Assembly: GCF_018129965.1 (NCBI RefSeq)
Contig: NZ_JAFCKW010000009.1
Span: 62,001-126,000, forward strand
DNA from: Bradyrhizobium diazoefficiens
Lineage (GTDB): Bacteria > Pseudomonadota > Alphaproteobacteria > Rhizobiales > Xanthobacteraceae
Reading direction: 5' to 3'
Length of the DNA stretch: 64,000 bases
In this document: in pieces, positions 33,361-41,621 of the stretch
How positions within the stretch are numbered: the stretch's first letter is position 1
How the letters are laid out: each line of letters starts with the position of its first letter
Notes under the pieces: generated by a model
Database searches by the model: none
What the model was told of the DNA's origin: nothing
The model's input: only the letters and a program-made list of their open reading frames with translations
Position numbers and translations under genes: made by a program

Positions 33361-33745
33361 TGCCGCGTAGCCTCCCCGAAAATGCTACCTTGGCGCTAAA
33401 TGCCCCGCAAGAGCCAAAGCGACCAGAAACTTGTCTCGAGAGTGAGGCGAACTCGAGCGCACCAACTCGCTGAGAAAGACGCTAAGGGCCGCTATTTATT
33501 ACAGTGAACAAGGATGGCTGCTGGCGCCGTTGAGGCGTTGCTCACGAGCAATTCGAGCAAATGGTAAATGGTTGATCACGCTATCCCTAGCAACTGGATT
33601 GCGGAAGACGAATGAAACCTATCGTGGCTCGGACGCGCGGGTGCGCATCAGGTATTTCCGATCGAGCGCTCGCGGGCGATCCGGTCGGCGAGGCCCAGGG
33701 CCCGGGAGCACCATGCCCTGCACTGGTGCTTCGCTGTCTCCCAAA
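33361..33745. other. 385-base interval: hup promoter region and csp 3' flank
   Basis: Contains the 14-base dyad at 33538-33551 and, on the minus strand, TAATAAAT at 33494-33501 as a possible -10. Near csp there is a 7-base-arm hairpin (AGCACCA at 33707, TGGTGCT at 33724), a weak terminator candidate. No gene seen. Confidence 0.45.
33538..33551 (-). promoter_or_regulatory. FixK2-like dyad upstream of the hup-hyp operon
   Basis: TTGCTCACGAGCAA, a perfect palindrome that fits the relaxed TTG(A/C)-N6-(T/G)CAA form. It is 177 bases from hupS, but only about 45 bases from a possible -10 at 33494-33501, so activation near -61 is geometrically possible. Confidence 0.5.
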
Positions 33746-34198
33746 TCAGATCGGCATGTTCACCATGGCTCTACAATCACGAGCACAGTCACGACAGAGC
33801 GAGGCGCAATGCGCCATTTGCTCGTCTCCGGTAATGATCTCGCAATCGTTGGCACAGGCATCGCACAGTTGCGCACAGGCGCCGCAAATCGCTCCGTGCT
33901 GCGGCGACCTGCGCATCAGCGAGTTAGCCGTCATCTGGCACATCTCGGCGCAGTCGAGCAGCAGCGCCAAATGCATGGGCGCGACGTGGGCGCCGCCCTT
34001 TTCGGAACAATATCGCGCCGTCTCTAGGCACATGCGGTGCGACTTGATGCAAATATCGATGCAGCTCTCTCGGGTCATTGGGCCCTGTCCCATGCCCGGC
34101 ATTCCCATCCCCGGCATGCCAGGCGTCTGAGCCCGGGCGATGCCGCTGGATGCGGCCAACACGAGGCACGATCCCAGGACGTTACGTCGATTCCACAT
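33746..34198 (-). CDS. csp: Four-helix-bundle copper storage protein (Csp), exported
   Basis: 150 residues. N-terminal NRRNVLG with a hydrophobic core ending ARAQ resembles a Tat signal, as in Csp1. After a short Met/Gly-Pro tract (GMPGMGMPGMGQ) come four helices lined with about 15 cysteines: ESCIDICIKSHRMC, ARYC, LLDCAEMC, AICGACAQLCDACANDC, HCASLCRDCARDC. Such proteins hold many Cu(I) ions inside the bundle. AGGAGA precedes the ATG at 34198. It agrees with the two copper operons in the window, though it has no FixK-type box of its own that I can see. Confidence 0.9.
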   Translation of the reverse strand: MWNRRNVLGSCLVLAASSGIARAQTPGMPGMGMPGMGQGPMTRESCIDICIKSHRMCLETARYCSEKGGAHVAPMHLALLLDCAEMCQMTANSLMRRSPQHGAICGACAQLCDACANDCEIITGDEQMAHCASLCRDCARDCRAMVNMPI

Positions 34199-34249
34199 GA
34201 CTAAATCTCCTGTCCTAATCGTAAGAGCGACTAATGGAACGGCTAACAC

Positions 34250-35158
34250 CTACTCGTTGCAGAGCCGAGGGGATGGGCTGGCGGCTGTCGTCGCCGAAGT
34301 TGTCGATCGGCCATCGAGCAGGTGACGGTAACGCGAGGCCGCGCACGACAGGCCAGGCACGCCCAACCCGCAAGACAGCAATTGATTCCAAATCTCCTCG
34401 GCATTTTCGGCAAAACGAAACAGCGTGCAGTCCGACTTGTCGACCGTGCCACTGGCGATCAGCGCATCGAAGTTGACCGCCGCGCGCCAGTACTTCTCGT
34501 CAAACAGGACGATCGGGATTGGCGGCGACTTTCCGGTCTGACGGAGCGTGAGAATTTCAAAGAGTTCGTCGAACGTGCCAAAGCCGCCCGGAAAGGCGAC
34601 TAACGCATTGGCTCGCATCGCCAGATGCATCTTGCGCATCGCAAAGTAGTGAAACTGGAAGGTCAATGCGGGAGTCGAGTAGGGGTTCGGCTTTTGCTCC
34701 CTCGGAAGCGTGATGTTAAAGCCGATAGAGGGAGCGCCGGCCTCATGCGCACCGCGATTGACCGCCTCCATAAGACCGGGCCCGCCGCCGGTCGCTATTA
34801 CGTTGTCGCGCACGCCACCATTGTCGGTCAGCGCGCCACCACGTTGCGACGCTATCAAGCCGAATTGGCGGGCTTGTTGATACCAGTCGGCGTGTTTTCC
34901 CGGCCCATTCTGTCGAACGCGCGCCGATCCAAAAACCACGATCGTCGATCGCACGCCCCAGCTTCGTAGCGCTTCTTCGGCCTTGGCGTACTCGAGCAGA
35001 AACCGCACGCCGCGCATCGAATCGCCGAGCAGAAAGTCCTGATCCAAGGCAGGCAGAATGTATGATGCCGAGCTGCTCTGAGCTGAACCAGGATCGGTAG
35101 CATCGTGTTGCGAAACGCCCTCGGGCGTCGCTGTTTGCGAAGAACTGTCGTCAGTCAT
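34250..35158 (-). CDS. LOG-family protein (cytokinin-riboside phosphoribohydrolase fold)
   Basis: 302 residues. TIVVFGSARV near the start, then GGGPGLMEAVNRGAHEAG and FPGGFGTFDELFEILTLRQTG, the paired LOG signatures (PGGxGTxxE). Related proteins cleave nucleoside 5'-monophosphates to base and ribose-5-phosphate, but the bacterial long forms are mostly uncharacterised. The first 50 residues are Ser/Thr/Asp-rich and likely disordered. The ATG at 35158 is chosen since upstream frame sequence lies in a palindrome. Confidence 0.85.
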   Translation of the reverse strand: MTDDSSSQTATPEGVSQHDATDPGSAQSSSASYILPALDQDFLLGDSMRGVRFLLEYAKAEEALRSWGVRSTIVVFGSARVRQNGPGKHADWYQQARQFGLIASQRGGALTDNGGVRDNVIATGGGPGLMEAVNRGAHEAGAPSIGFNITLPREQKPNPYSTPALTFQFHYFAMRKMHLAMRANALVAFPGGFGTFDELFEILTLRQTGKSPPIPIVLFDEKYWRAAVNFDALIASGTVDKSDCTLFRFAENAEEIWNQLLSCGLGVPGLSCAASRYRHLLDGRSTTSATTAASPSPRLCNE

Positions 35159-35173
35159 CGTGACTACTTTCGC

Positions 35174-35209
35174 TCCAACCCGTCCCGGCTTTCGCCGGGA
35201 CGGGTTGGA
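35174..35209. terminator. Strong perfect hairpin
   Basis: Perfect 15-base arms starting TCCAACCCGTCCCGG with a six-base loop CTTTCG. It lies between two minus-strand genes, 8 bases after the Met-rich gene's end, and could terminate it. No T-run follows, so it may instead be a dispersed palindromic repeat. Confidence 0.6.
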
Positions 35210-35217
35210 ATGACACG

Positions 35218-35703
35218 CTACTTGCAGCCCGTGTTCTGAGTCTGGGTCTGCCCAGGCGCGCACGGAGCATTCCCCATCTGGCCATGCTCCATGTTCTTCT
35301 CGTTCTGCATCATCTTTTGACCCTGGTCCCGCATCATGCGGCCGTGCTCCATGCCTTGCGGGGTGGAAGTGGTGCCGGTCGTCTGTTGATCGGTCGCTGT
35401 CCCCGAGGGCTGGCCCGGCTGAGCCTGCGTGGTTGACGGCTGGTTGCCGGTTTGCTGGGACTGGTCGTTATGCATCATCTTCTGACCCTGGTCCCGCATC
35501 ATGCGGCCGTGCTCCATGCCCTGCATCGGCATGGAATTGGTGCCGGTCTGTTGATCGGCTGCTGCCCCCGGGGATTGGCCGGGCTGGGCTTGCGTCGGGG
35601 GATTGCCGCTCTGCTGGGACTGAGCCAGCGCGGCGCCAAAGGAGAGAGCCATCGTTGCGGCGATGGCTGCAGGAATTGCGATCTTCGAGAAGCGGATTGA
35701 CAT
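35218..35703 (-). CDS. Secreted Met/Gln-rich protein with tandem repeats
   Basis: 161 residues with a clear signal peptide (AIAATMALSFGAALAQ). The mature part is Gln/Pro/Thr-rich and contains two copies of a roughly 55-residue unit. Each includes QGMEHGRMMRDQGQKMM plus an upstream QAQPGQ...DQQTG segment. The Met and His of MEHGRMM and GQKMM are suited to binding Cu(I), but this is inference. It ends with PCAPGQTQTQNTGCK (two Cys). AGGGAA precedes the ATG. A strict FixK-type box lies 80 bases upstream. Confidence 0.8.
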   Translation of the reverse strand: MSIRFSKIAIPAAIAATMALSFGAALAQSQQSGNPPTQAQPGQSPGAAADQQTGTNSMPMQGMEHGRMMRDQGQKMMHNDQSQQTGNQPSTTQAQPGQPSGTATDQQTTGTTSTPQGMEHGRMMRDQGQKMMQNEKNMEHGQMGNAPCAPGQTQTQNTGCK

Positions 35704-35783
35704 GGTGATTTCCCTATTTGTGAACTGAGGGGCCGACGGCCCTGGAGCGGATTGAAGGTTAGAGCGGCTCGCGCCCGCCCAAG

Positions 35784-35797
35784 TTGATCCAGCTCAA
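35784..35797 (-). promoter_or_regulatory. FixK/FNR-type box before Met-rich gene
   Basis: TTGATCCAGCTCAA (reads TTGAGCTGGATCAA toward the gene), 80 bases upstream of the start at 35703. The identical 14-mer, in one orientation or the other, also occurs at 36768, 42997 and 44008. Confidence 0.75.
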
Positions 35798-36116
35798 CAA
35801 GGGATCGTGACAAATCTGTAACAAGTTCCGAACTGGCCAAGAGCCTCCGCCCACATTTGACACTCTACCGTCTTCGGCCACGGCGCCGACACCGAAAATT
35901 CAATCTGCCGCCCGCCCGTTCTCGACGTCACCCTGGCAATCTTCTCTGGTAAGCTCATCGAGCACATCATGTATGCCTACCTTGCTCTCCAGTTCCCTGG
36001 GTTCTTTCCGCGCTAGGTGCCTCGCGGTCACCCATCCGGCACCTCACAGGGAGCAGAGTTAGGTCACAGCGAAGCGCATGCACCTCCGAGCTTTCGTCGC
36101 AAGCCGATCTCCCAGT
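35798..36116. other. 319-base interval
   Basis: Between the Met-rich gene's promoter and the ECF sigma gene's 3' end. I see no gene or clear terminator. Confidence 0.45.
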
Positions 36117-36698
36117 CTAGCAACCGCAACGCAGGAAAGAGTCCTCGCGGCAGGAGCGGCACATCTCAAGCAATCGCTGCCTGAGCTGACCGCGCGCGCG
36201 ATGCAGCCGAACCGTCAGGGCGTTGGCTGTTAACCCAAGGGCGGCTGCTGCCGCAAATCTGTCTTCGGCCTCCAGGTCGATCCGGCGGATCACTTGCGCA
36301 TATTCCGTGTTGAGTGCAGGCAAGATCAGGTGAACGCACTCGCACGCCGCGGCCTCGCTATCATCGCCAATCAGTTCCGGCGAACCCTGTTGCAGCAGAA
36401 AGTCGTTCTCATTGCGGCGCCGCAATGCCTGACGGCGGTGGTGATCGACAATAGCAGAGGCGACGATGCGGCTGAGCCAGCCTTGGACGGCGTCTTCATT
36501 GCGAAGCGCTTCGGCTTTCTCCATCGCGCGAAGAATGACTCCATGCAGAACATCCTCGGCGTCGGCCGCATTTCCAAGCCGGCGGACAAGGTAAGCTCTC
36601 AGACGATCATAGCCCCGAGATAGCGCTTCCCCGACGACGGCCTGCTGGGTAGAGGAGGTCGTCTGGGCAGTGGGCGCTGCGGATGGCGTCTCTGACAT
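36117..36698 (-). CDS. ECF-type sigma factor with Cys-rich C-terminus
   Basis: 193 residues. Sigma region 2 (AYLVRRLGNAADAEDVLHGVILRAM, then GWLSRIVASAIVDHHRR) and region 4 (RRIDLEAEDRFAAAAALGLTANALTVRLHRARGQL, a helix-turn-helix) are clear. The product ends CRSCREDSFLRCGC, four cysteines in 14 residues, which could bind metal or sense redox state. No anti-sigma gene is adjacent on either side. The first 25 residues are Ser/Thr/Ala-rich. A FixK-type box lies 69 bases upstream, making this a candidate second-tier regulator. Confidence 0.88.
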   Translation of the reverse strand: MSETPSAAPTAQTTSSTQQAVVGEALSRGYDRLRAYLVRRLGNAADAEDVLHGVILRAMEKAEALRNEDAVQGWLSRIVASAIVDHHRRQALRRRNENDFLLQQGSPELIGDDSEAAACECVHLILPALNTEYAQVIRRIDLEAEDRFAAAAALGLTANALTVRLHRARGQLRQRLLEMCRSCREDSFLRCGC

Positions 36699-36767
36699 CT
36701 TGGTATCGCTAGGCTTGAATGCGAAGGAATCGCGTTCTTGTTACTAGACCGCCAAGTGGCCTTCCGC

Positions 36768-36781
36768 TTGATCCAGCTCAA
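36768..36781 (-). promoter_or_regulatory. FixK/FNR-type box before ECF sigma gene
   Basis: TTGATCCAGCTCAA, 69 bases upstream of the start at 36698; the same 14-mer as at 35784. Confidence 0.75.
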
Positions 36782-37124
36782 CAAATACGAGGGCCAAGTC
36801 GGAATATATTTATTTCAACGAATTCGCCTTGAGCAGATCTGAGAGCAGCAGGAAACCCAGATTGACTACCGCATTCTCAAACGCTGCTGGTTGGATCGTT
36901 GTTGACGGCCCCCGTCGCTAGTTCGCCGAGCTACTGCCAAAGTGATCAGCCAAGTGGGCCGTCTGATGACTGTGAAGGATGGGTCGAGTCGATGCACCGC
37001 GCCGGTCTTCCGTTCCAGCGAGGAATGGCAGGCCGGCACCCGGCAATTCGCACTTACACCGCGACCAATACGTCTGAAGGGTGTCTAGGTTAAGGGGCTT
37101 TGAGTCCTGAAGGGAGACGGTTTA
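36782..37124. other. 343-base divergent interval
   Basis: Between the ECF gene's box and the beta-CASP gene. AT-rich patch near 36804 (atatatttattt) may be a promoter element. No gene seen. Confidence 0.4.
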
Positions 37125-38528
37125 GTGAGCATTAAATTGAGCTTTCTCGGCGCCGCCGGCACGGTCACGGGATCCAAGTATCTCTTGGAAAACGGATCGC
37201 AACGGCTACTGATTGACTGTGGGCTATTCCAAGGCGAACGGGAGCTTCGTGAGGCGAATTGGGCGCGATTTCCAGTCGATCCGGCAAGCATCTCGGCTGT
37301 GGTGCTGACCCATGCTCATCTCGATCACTGTGGCTATCTTCCTGCGTTGGTCAAGAGCGGGTTCAGGGGCGATGTCCTCTGCAGTGAGGCCACCGCCGAC
37401 CTCTGCGAGATCCTGCTGCGGGATGCCGGGCATCTCCAGGAGGGCGACGCACGCTTTGCCAATCGCCACGGGTTTTCTCGCCATAAGCCTGCTCTTCCCC
37501 TCTATACGGTCGAGGATGCGGAGGCTACGCTGCGGCAATTATGGACCATTCCTTTTCATCAGACTCAAACGTTGCCTGGCGGCGCGCAGCTTCGCCTCGT
37601 GCGTGCTGGACATATTCTGGGTGCGGCTTCGCTCAAACTCGAATGGGGTGGTGTGAGTATCCTGTTCTCTGGCGATCTGGGACGATTCAACGATCCCCTG
37701 ATGGTTGACCCTGAGCCGCGTCTGGCTTCGCAATATCTCGTCGTCGAATCGACCTATGGCGATCGCCGCCATCCGCAAAGCGACCCGCAGAGCGAGCTCG
37801 AAGACATTGTCAGCCGCACCGTTCGGCGCGGCGGAACGGTGGTCGTGCCTGCCTTTGCGGTCGGGCGGGCGCAGAACCTGCTGTTTTATTTCGCACGCCT
37901 GAAGGCCGCCGGGAAGCTTGCAAATGTCCCGATCTTCCTCGACAGCCCCATGGCGGTCAATGCCAGCGAGATTTTTTGTCACCACCGGAAGGACCACAAA
38001 CTGTCGGAGCCGGATTGCCGCAGTTCCTGTGCCGTGGCGACCTACATGCGGAGCGTCGAGGACTCGAAACGATTGAGCGCCATGACGATCCCCAAGGTCA
38101 TCATATCCGCAAGCGGAATGGCAACCGGCGGACGAGTCCTGCATCATCTCAAGCGCTTTGCGCCCGATCCGAAAAGCACAATTCTGTTTGCCGGTTATCA
38201 GGCAAGAGGCACGCGCGGCGCGGCGATGACTGCGGGGGCAACAACGATCAGGATCCACGGCGAAGACATTCCGGTCCGAGCAGACGTCAAAAACATCAGC
38301 GCGCTGTCCGCCCACGCGGATGCAGAGGAAATCATGGCGTGGCTTAAGACCAGCAATTCCGCCCCGCGCATGACCTTCATCACCCACGGTGAACCCGCCG
38401 CCTCGAACGCATTGCGCTTGCGCATTGAGAGCGAGCTTGGCTGGGGCGCGACCGTCCCGGCCCAAATGGAGGTCGTGACCCTTTCTCAAACCGAGCCGGT
38501 TTCGATCGCCCGCGGAGCCCGTTCCTGA
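37125..38528 (+). CDS. Metallo-beta-lactamase/beta-CASP RNA-processing-type hydrolase
   Basis: 467 residues. LTHAHLDHCG is the HxHxDH zinc motif; GHILGAASL and LFSGDLGRF complete the MBL site; VVPAFAVGRAQ and IISASGMATGGRVLHHL belong to the beta-CASP domain; ISALSAHADAEEI and ITHGEPAA form the C-terminal RMMBL block. This is the YSH1/CPSF73-like class found in many bacteria, expected to act as an RNA endo/exonuclease; its substrate is unknown. The GTG start at 37125 has GGGAG upstream. Such genes often sit in low-oxygen regulons, but no box was found here. Confidence 0.92.
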   Translation: MSIKLSFLGAAGTVTGSKYLLENGSQRLLIDCGLFQGERELREANWARFPVDPASISAVVLTHAHLDHCGYLPALVKSGFRGDVLCSEATADLCEILLRDAGHLQEGDARFANRHGFSRHKPALPLYTVEDAEATLRQLWTIPFHQTQTLPGGAQLRLVRAGHILGAASLKLEWGGVSILFSGDLGRFNDPLMVDPEPRLASQYLVVESTYGDRRHPQSDPQSELEDIVSRTVRRGGTVVVPAFAVGRAQNLLFYFARLKAAGKLANVPIFLDSPMAVNASEIFCHHRKDHKLSEPDCRSSCAVATYMRSVEDSKRLSAMTIPKVIISASGMATGGRVLHHLKRFAPDPKSTILFAGYQARGTRGAAMTAGATTIRIHGEDIPVRADVKNISALSAHADAEEIMAWLKTSNSAPRMTFITHGEPAASNALRLRIESELGWGATVPAQMEVVTLSQTEPVSIARGARS

Positions 38529-38607
38529 CCGGACCAGTTCAGGGAGATCCTGATCCATTGAACATGTTCGAGTCTTGCTCGCTTTCCTGAAGGCGGCCCT
38601 GAAACAT

Positions 38608-38621
38608 TTGATCCACCGCAA
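38608..38621 (+). promoter_or_regulatory. FixK2-like box before oleate hydratase
   Basis: TTGATCCACCGCAA fits the relaxed FixK2 form (right half GCAA). It ends 64 bases before the ATG at 38686. Confidence 0.55.
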
Positions 38622-38685
38622 GCTTTCGTTCGCCGTTTGGGTGCAGGGATCTTGCGAAGACCTGAACTGGCAATCGAGGCAGGTG

Positions 38686-40245
38686 ATGAAGGCGTATTTC
38701 ATCGGTGGTGGCATCGGATCGCTCGCGGGCGCGGCGTTCCTGATCCGCGATGCCGCTGTTCCCGGACGAGACATCACGATCTATGAGGCGCTGTCCGTAT
38801 TCGGCGGAAGCCTGGACGGTGCGCAACTTCCGAACAGCGCCTATTCGCTGCGCGGCGGCCGCATGCTGACCACCGATCATTACGAATGCACCTGGGACCT
38901 CTTGTCATCGATCCCGTCCATCGAGCGTCCGGGCGTCAGCGTCCGTGATGAGACGGTCGCCTTCAACGAGGAGAACAGGGCCAATTCCCGCGCGCGCCTG
39001 GTCGACCGCAACCGCTTCAAGGTCGACGTCTCGCATATGGGGTTTTCGGGCCGCGACCGGCTGGAGCTCTTGCGCCTGGTCGAGACCTCCGAGGAGACGC
39101 TCGGCAACAGCCGGATCACCGACTGGCTGTCGCCCGGATTCTTCGCGTCCAATTTCTGGTACATGTGGCAGACCACCTTCGCCTTCCAGCCCTGGCACAG
39201 CGCGGTCGAGCTGAAGCGCTATCTGCATCGCTTCATGAACGAGTTCCCGCGCATCGAAACGCTCGCCGGCGTCAAGCGCACCGTCTACAATCAGTATGAC
39301 GCGATCGTGCGGCCGCTGACCGACTGGCTGGAGCGGCACGGCGTGCAGTTCGTGCAGGACACGCGCGTTATCAACCTGTCCTTCGAGCCGGATGGCGAAA
39401 AATTGCGCGTGCGGCAGCTCGTGCTCGACCGCGACGGCCGGACCACGGAGGTCCGTCTGGAGGACGGCGACCTCGCGTTCTTCGAGAACGGCTCCATGAC
39501 GGATGCCTCGAGCCTCGGCTCGATGACGGAGCCGCCGACGCATCTGACCAAGGCGGACAGCCAGGGCTGGGCGCTCTGGGAGAAGATCGCCAAGGGCCGG
39601 CCGGAATTCGGAAACCCGTCGGCGTTCAATTCCTCGATTCCGGAATCGTACTGGCTGTCCTTCACCGTCACCTGCCGCGACACCCGGTTCTTCGACCAGA
39701 TGGAGGCGTTCTCGGGCAACAAGGCCGGCACCGGCGGCCTCGTGACCTTCAAGGATTCCAACTGGCTGATGTCGGTCGTGCTGTATCACCAGCCGCATTT
39801 CTCAGGACAGCCGAAGAACGTGCAGGTGTTCTGGGGCTACGCGCTGCATCCCGACCGCGTCGGCAATTTCGTCGCCAAGCCGATGTCGGATTGCAGCGGC
39901 GCCGAAATCCTCAACGAACTCTGCGGGCATCTGAATTTCGATCGCACGGTGTTCGAGGATGCGATCTGCATTCCCTGCCGCATGCCCTATATCACCAGCA
40001 TGTTCATGCCGCGAGCGGCGACGGACCGGCCGCTGCCGGTGCCGAAGAATTCGGTCAATCTCGCTTTCGTCAGCCAGTTCGTCGAGATTCCCGACGACGT
40101 CGTGTTTACCGTCGAATATTCGGTGCGCGGTGCGCAGATGGCCGTCTATCAGCTCATGAAGATCGATCGTCCGATTCCGCCGGTGACCCGCCACGACAAG
40201 TCGCTCGCCGTGTTGCTGAGAACCATTGAGAAGGCGTTCGCTTGA
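38686..40245 (+). CDS. ohyA: Oleate hydratase
   Basis: 519 residues. FAD-dependent enzyme that adds water to the 9,10 double bond of oleate to give 10-hydroxystearate. YFIGGGIGSLAGAAFLIRDA is the Rossmann FAD motif; FGGSLDGA and LRGGRMLTTDHYECTWDLLSSIPS are family blocks; FWYMWQTTFAFQPWHSAVELKRYLHRFM is the conserved central block. FFENGSMTDASSLGSM and WGYALHPDRVGNFVAKPM complete it. The ATG at 38686 gives the normal N-terminus. It may adjust membrane fatty acids under stress. Codon use is more uniformly GC-ending than in its neighbours. Confidence 0.95.
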   Translation: MKAYFIGGGIGSLAGAAFLIRDAAVPGRDITIYEALSVFGGSLDGAQLPNSAYSLRGGRMLTTDHYECTWDLLSSIPSIERPGVSVRDETVAFNEENRANSRARLVDRNRFKVDVSHMGFSGRDRLELLRLVETSEETLGNSRITDWLSPGFFASNFWYMWQTTFAFQPWHSAVELKRYLHRFMNEFPRIETLAGVKRTVYNQYDAIVRPLTDWLERHGVQFVQDTRVINLSFEPDGEKLRVRQLVLDRDGRTTEVRLEDGDLAFFENGSMTDASSLGSMTEPPTHLTKADSQGWALWEKIAKGRPEFGNPSAFNSSIPESYWLSFTVTCRDTRFFDQMEAFSGNKAGTGGLVTFKDSNWLMSVVLYHQPHFSGQPKNVQVFWGYALHPDRVGNFVAKPMSDCSGAEILNELCGHLNFDRTVFEDAICIPCRMPYITSMFMPRAATDRPLPVPKNSVNLAFVSQFVEIPDDVVFTVEYSVRGAQMAVYQLMKIDRPIPPVTRHDKSLAVLLRTIEKAFA

Positions 40246-40281
40246 CTGGCAGCCACGAGTCTGCCGAAGGAGGAGGCTTAG

Positions 40282-40626
40282 ATGTCGATGCGAATAACTT
40301 GTTCACTTGGTGTAGTTGCACTCGCGCTACTAACGTCCAGACCGACGCATGCCGGGCAGTGCGCACAGGACATTGCGGCTTACGAGAGCGCGGTTGCCGA
40401 TTTGGCTGCGCGGGGCTGGCCTGCGCACCAGTCGGCGCGTGCGCAAATGCACCGCCAGCCTACGATCAAGTCCGTCACGGATTCCGACGTGCAGGCGAAG
40501 ATCGATGCAGAGCATGATCGCGCCGCGTTGGACCGTGCGCGGAGAGCTGATGCCTTGGGTGACGAAGCCGGTTGTCTTCGCGCGCTGTCGCAAGCTCGCC
40601 GCCATCCCCATAGCCAGGATGAATGA
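40282..40626 (+). CDS. Small secreted protein
   Basis: 114 residues. Signal peptide (CSLGVVALALLTSRPTHAG), then a helical, charged mature part with two cysteines (GQCAQDIAAY near its start and EAGCLRALSQA near its end) that could form a disulfide. AGGAGGAGG upstream supports the ATG at 40282. It follows ohyA by 36 bases and may be co-transcribed. I do not recognise the family. Confidence 0.7.
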   Translation: MSMRITCSLGVVALALLTSRPTHAGQCAQDIAAYESAVADLAARGWPAHQSARAQMHRQPTIKSVTDSDVQAKIDAEHDRAALDRARRADALGDEAGCLRALSQARRHPHSQDE

Positions 40627-40692
40627 AGGTGGCTGCCTATCAACGATTCCAGATGGGCCCAAGCTTTGTCGGTGCACCCAATAGAAGTCAGG

Positions 40693-41259
40693 TCAACCGG
40701 GGGCGCAAATTCTCTGCAGCAGTTTCGGTAGGGCTTTGTTGTACGATGCGGGCAAGCCGACCGTGTGCGCGAGGTCGGTTAAGGCGGCCGAAGCACCATG
40801 TCGCTCAAGAAGCCGGCGGACCCGCTCGCCGACCGGATAGGGGATGGCCTCCAACTGCTGTTCCGTTACCGCAAATGCATCGTTCACTCGCATGCGACCG
40901 CTGTTGAGAAAAGTGCCAAACACACCTCTACGATGCAGGATCGTTTTGAGATCGACGAGCTTGAGAATTTTCTGACACGGTTCGCAGTGGAAGGTGAGCC
41001 GAATCAGAGCTTCTCCGATCTGAACGACGGAGCCGGAGGGCAGGTCGTAGAGCTCATCGCAGTCCACCACAACGTTCTCTCGAAGATCGCCATCTTTGAG
41101 CCCGCAATCCGCGGTAACGGAGGCGGAAGCGAGGAGTACCTGCCGAAATGGAGCGCGGGCAACGGCGCCGCGTATCCCATCTGGACCATAGTCGATGAAA
41201 TCCACACTTGTGAGTGATGCGCAGTGTGCAGTCCTTACAAGTAGTTTCTTGACCCTCAT
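40693..41259 (-). CDS. MOSC-domain protein
   Basis: 188 residues. LRENVVVDCDELYDLPSGSVVQIGEALIRLTFHCEPCQKI contains the MOSC core, with CEPC providing the conserved cysteine, and GVFGTFLNSGRMRVNDAF follows. MOSC domains carry sulfur to metals, as in molybdenum cofactor sulfurases. The C-terminal 60 residues (PYPVGERVRRLLER...LPASYNKALPKLLQRI) look like a small helical domain of MGMT/HhH type. The ATG at 41259 has GGAG upstream. Confidence 0.8.
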   Translation of the reverse strand: MRVKKLLVRTAHCASLTSVDFIDYGPDGIRGAVARAPFRQVLLASASVTADCGLKDGDLRENVVVDCDELYDLPSGSVVQIGEALIRLTFHCEPCQKILKLVDLKTILHRRGVFGTFLNSGRMRVNDAFAVTEQQLEAIPYPVGERVRRLLERHGASAALTDLAHTVGLPASYNKALPKLLQRICAPG

Positions 41260-41621
41260 TGGCTGCTGCTCCGATTGCCATAGCCAAGACTTCTTAGGAC
41301 TTCGGCGCTCTCCATGTGGTCGCACTGGCTCGTTAGAGGAGTCGGACCGTCTTCTCGCTCAGCGCCTGAGCCCGCAATTTCTATATTTCTGGCCGCGAAA
41401 GCGGGCAACACTGTGGTGTCGTTTCAGGGAGTATGACGAGACACAACCGCTCCCAGGGAAGAAGCGGGCGGCTTCACCGCCGAAGCCCGAGAATCCGTGG
41501 GGACCGCCGGTTGATCGTGGATCTTGCGGTCCGATTTCGGCAAGAAAAAGCGAACTGGCATGGTTCGCCGGTGAACTCAAAATGCGATGTTCGGTGGCCG
41601 TTTATCCGAATATCACGAAAG
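41260..41621. other. 362-base interval
   Basis: Between the MOSC gene and the 3' end of flgF. No convincing gene, box or terminator was seen. Confidence 0.45.

Noticed and set aside
33500..33600. Sigma-54 (-24/-12) promoter for the hup operon
   Set aside because: No GG-N10-GC element of the right form was found on the minus strand upstream of hupS.
37539..38777. Minus-strand open frame of 412 codons
   Set aside because: Antisense to the beta-CASP gene, which has all catalytic motifs.
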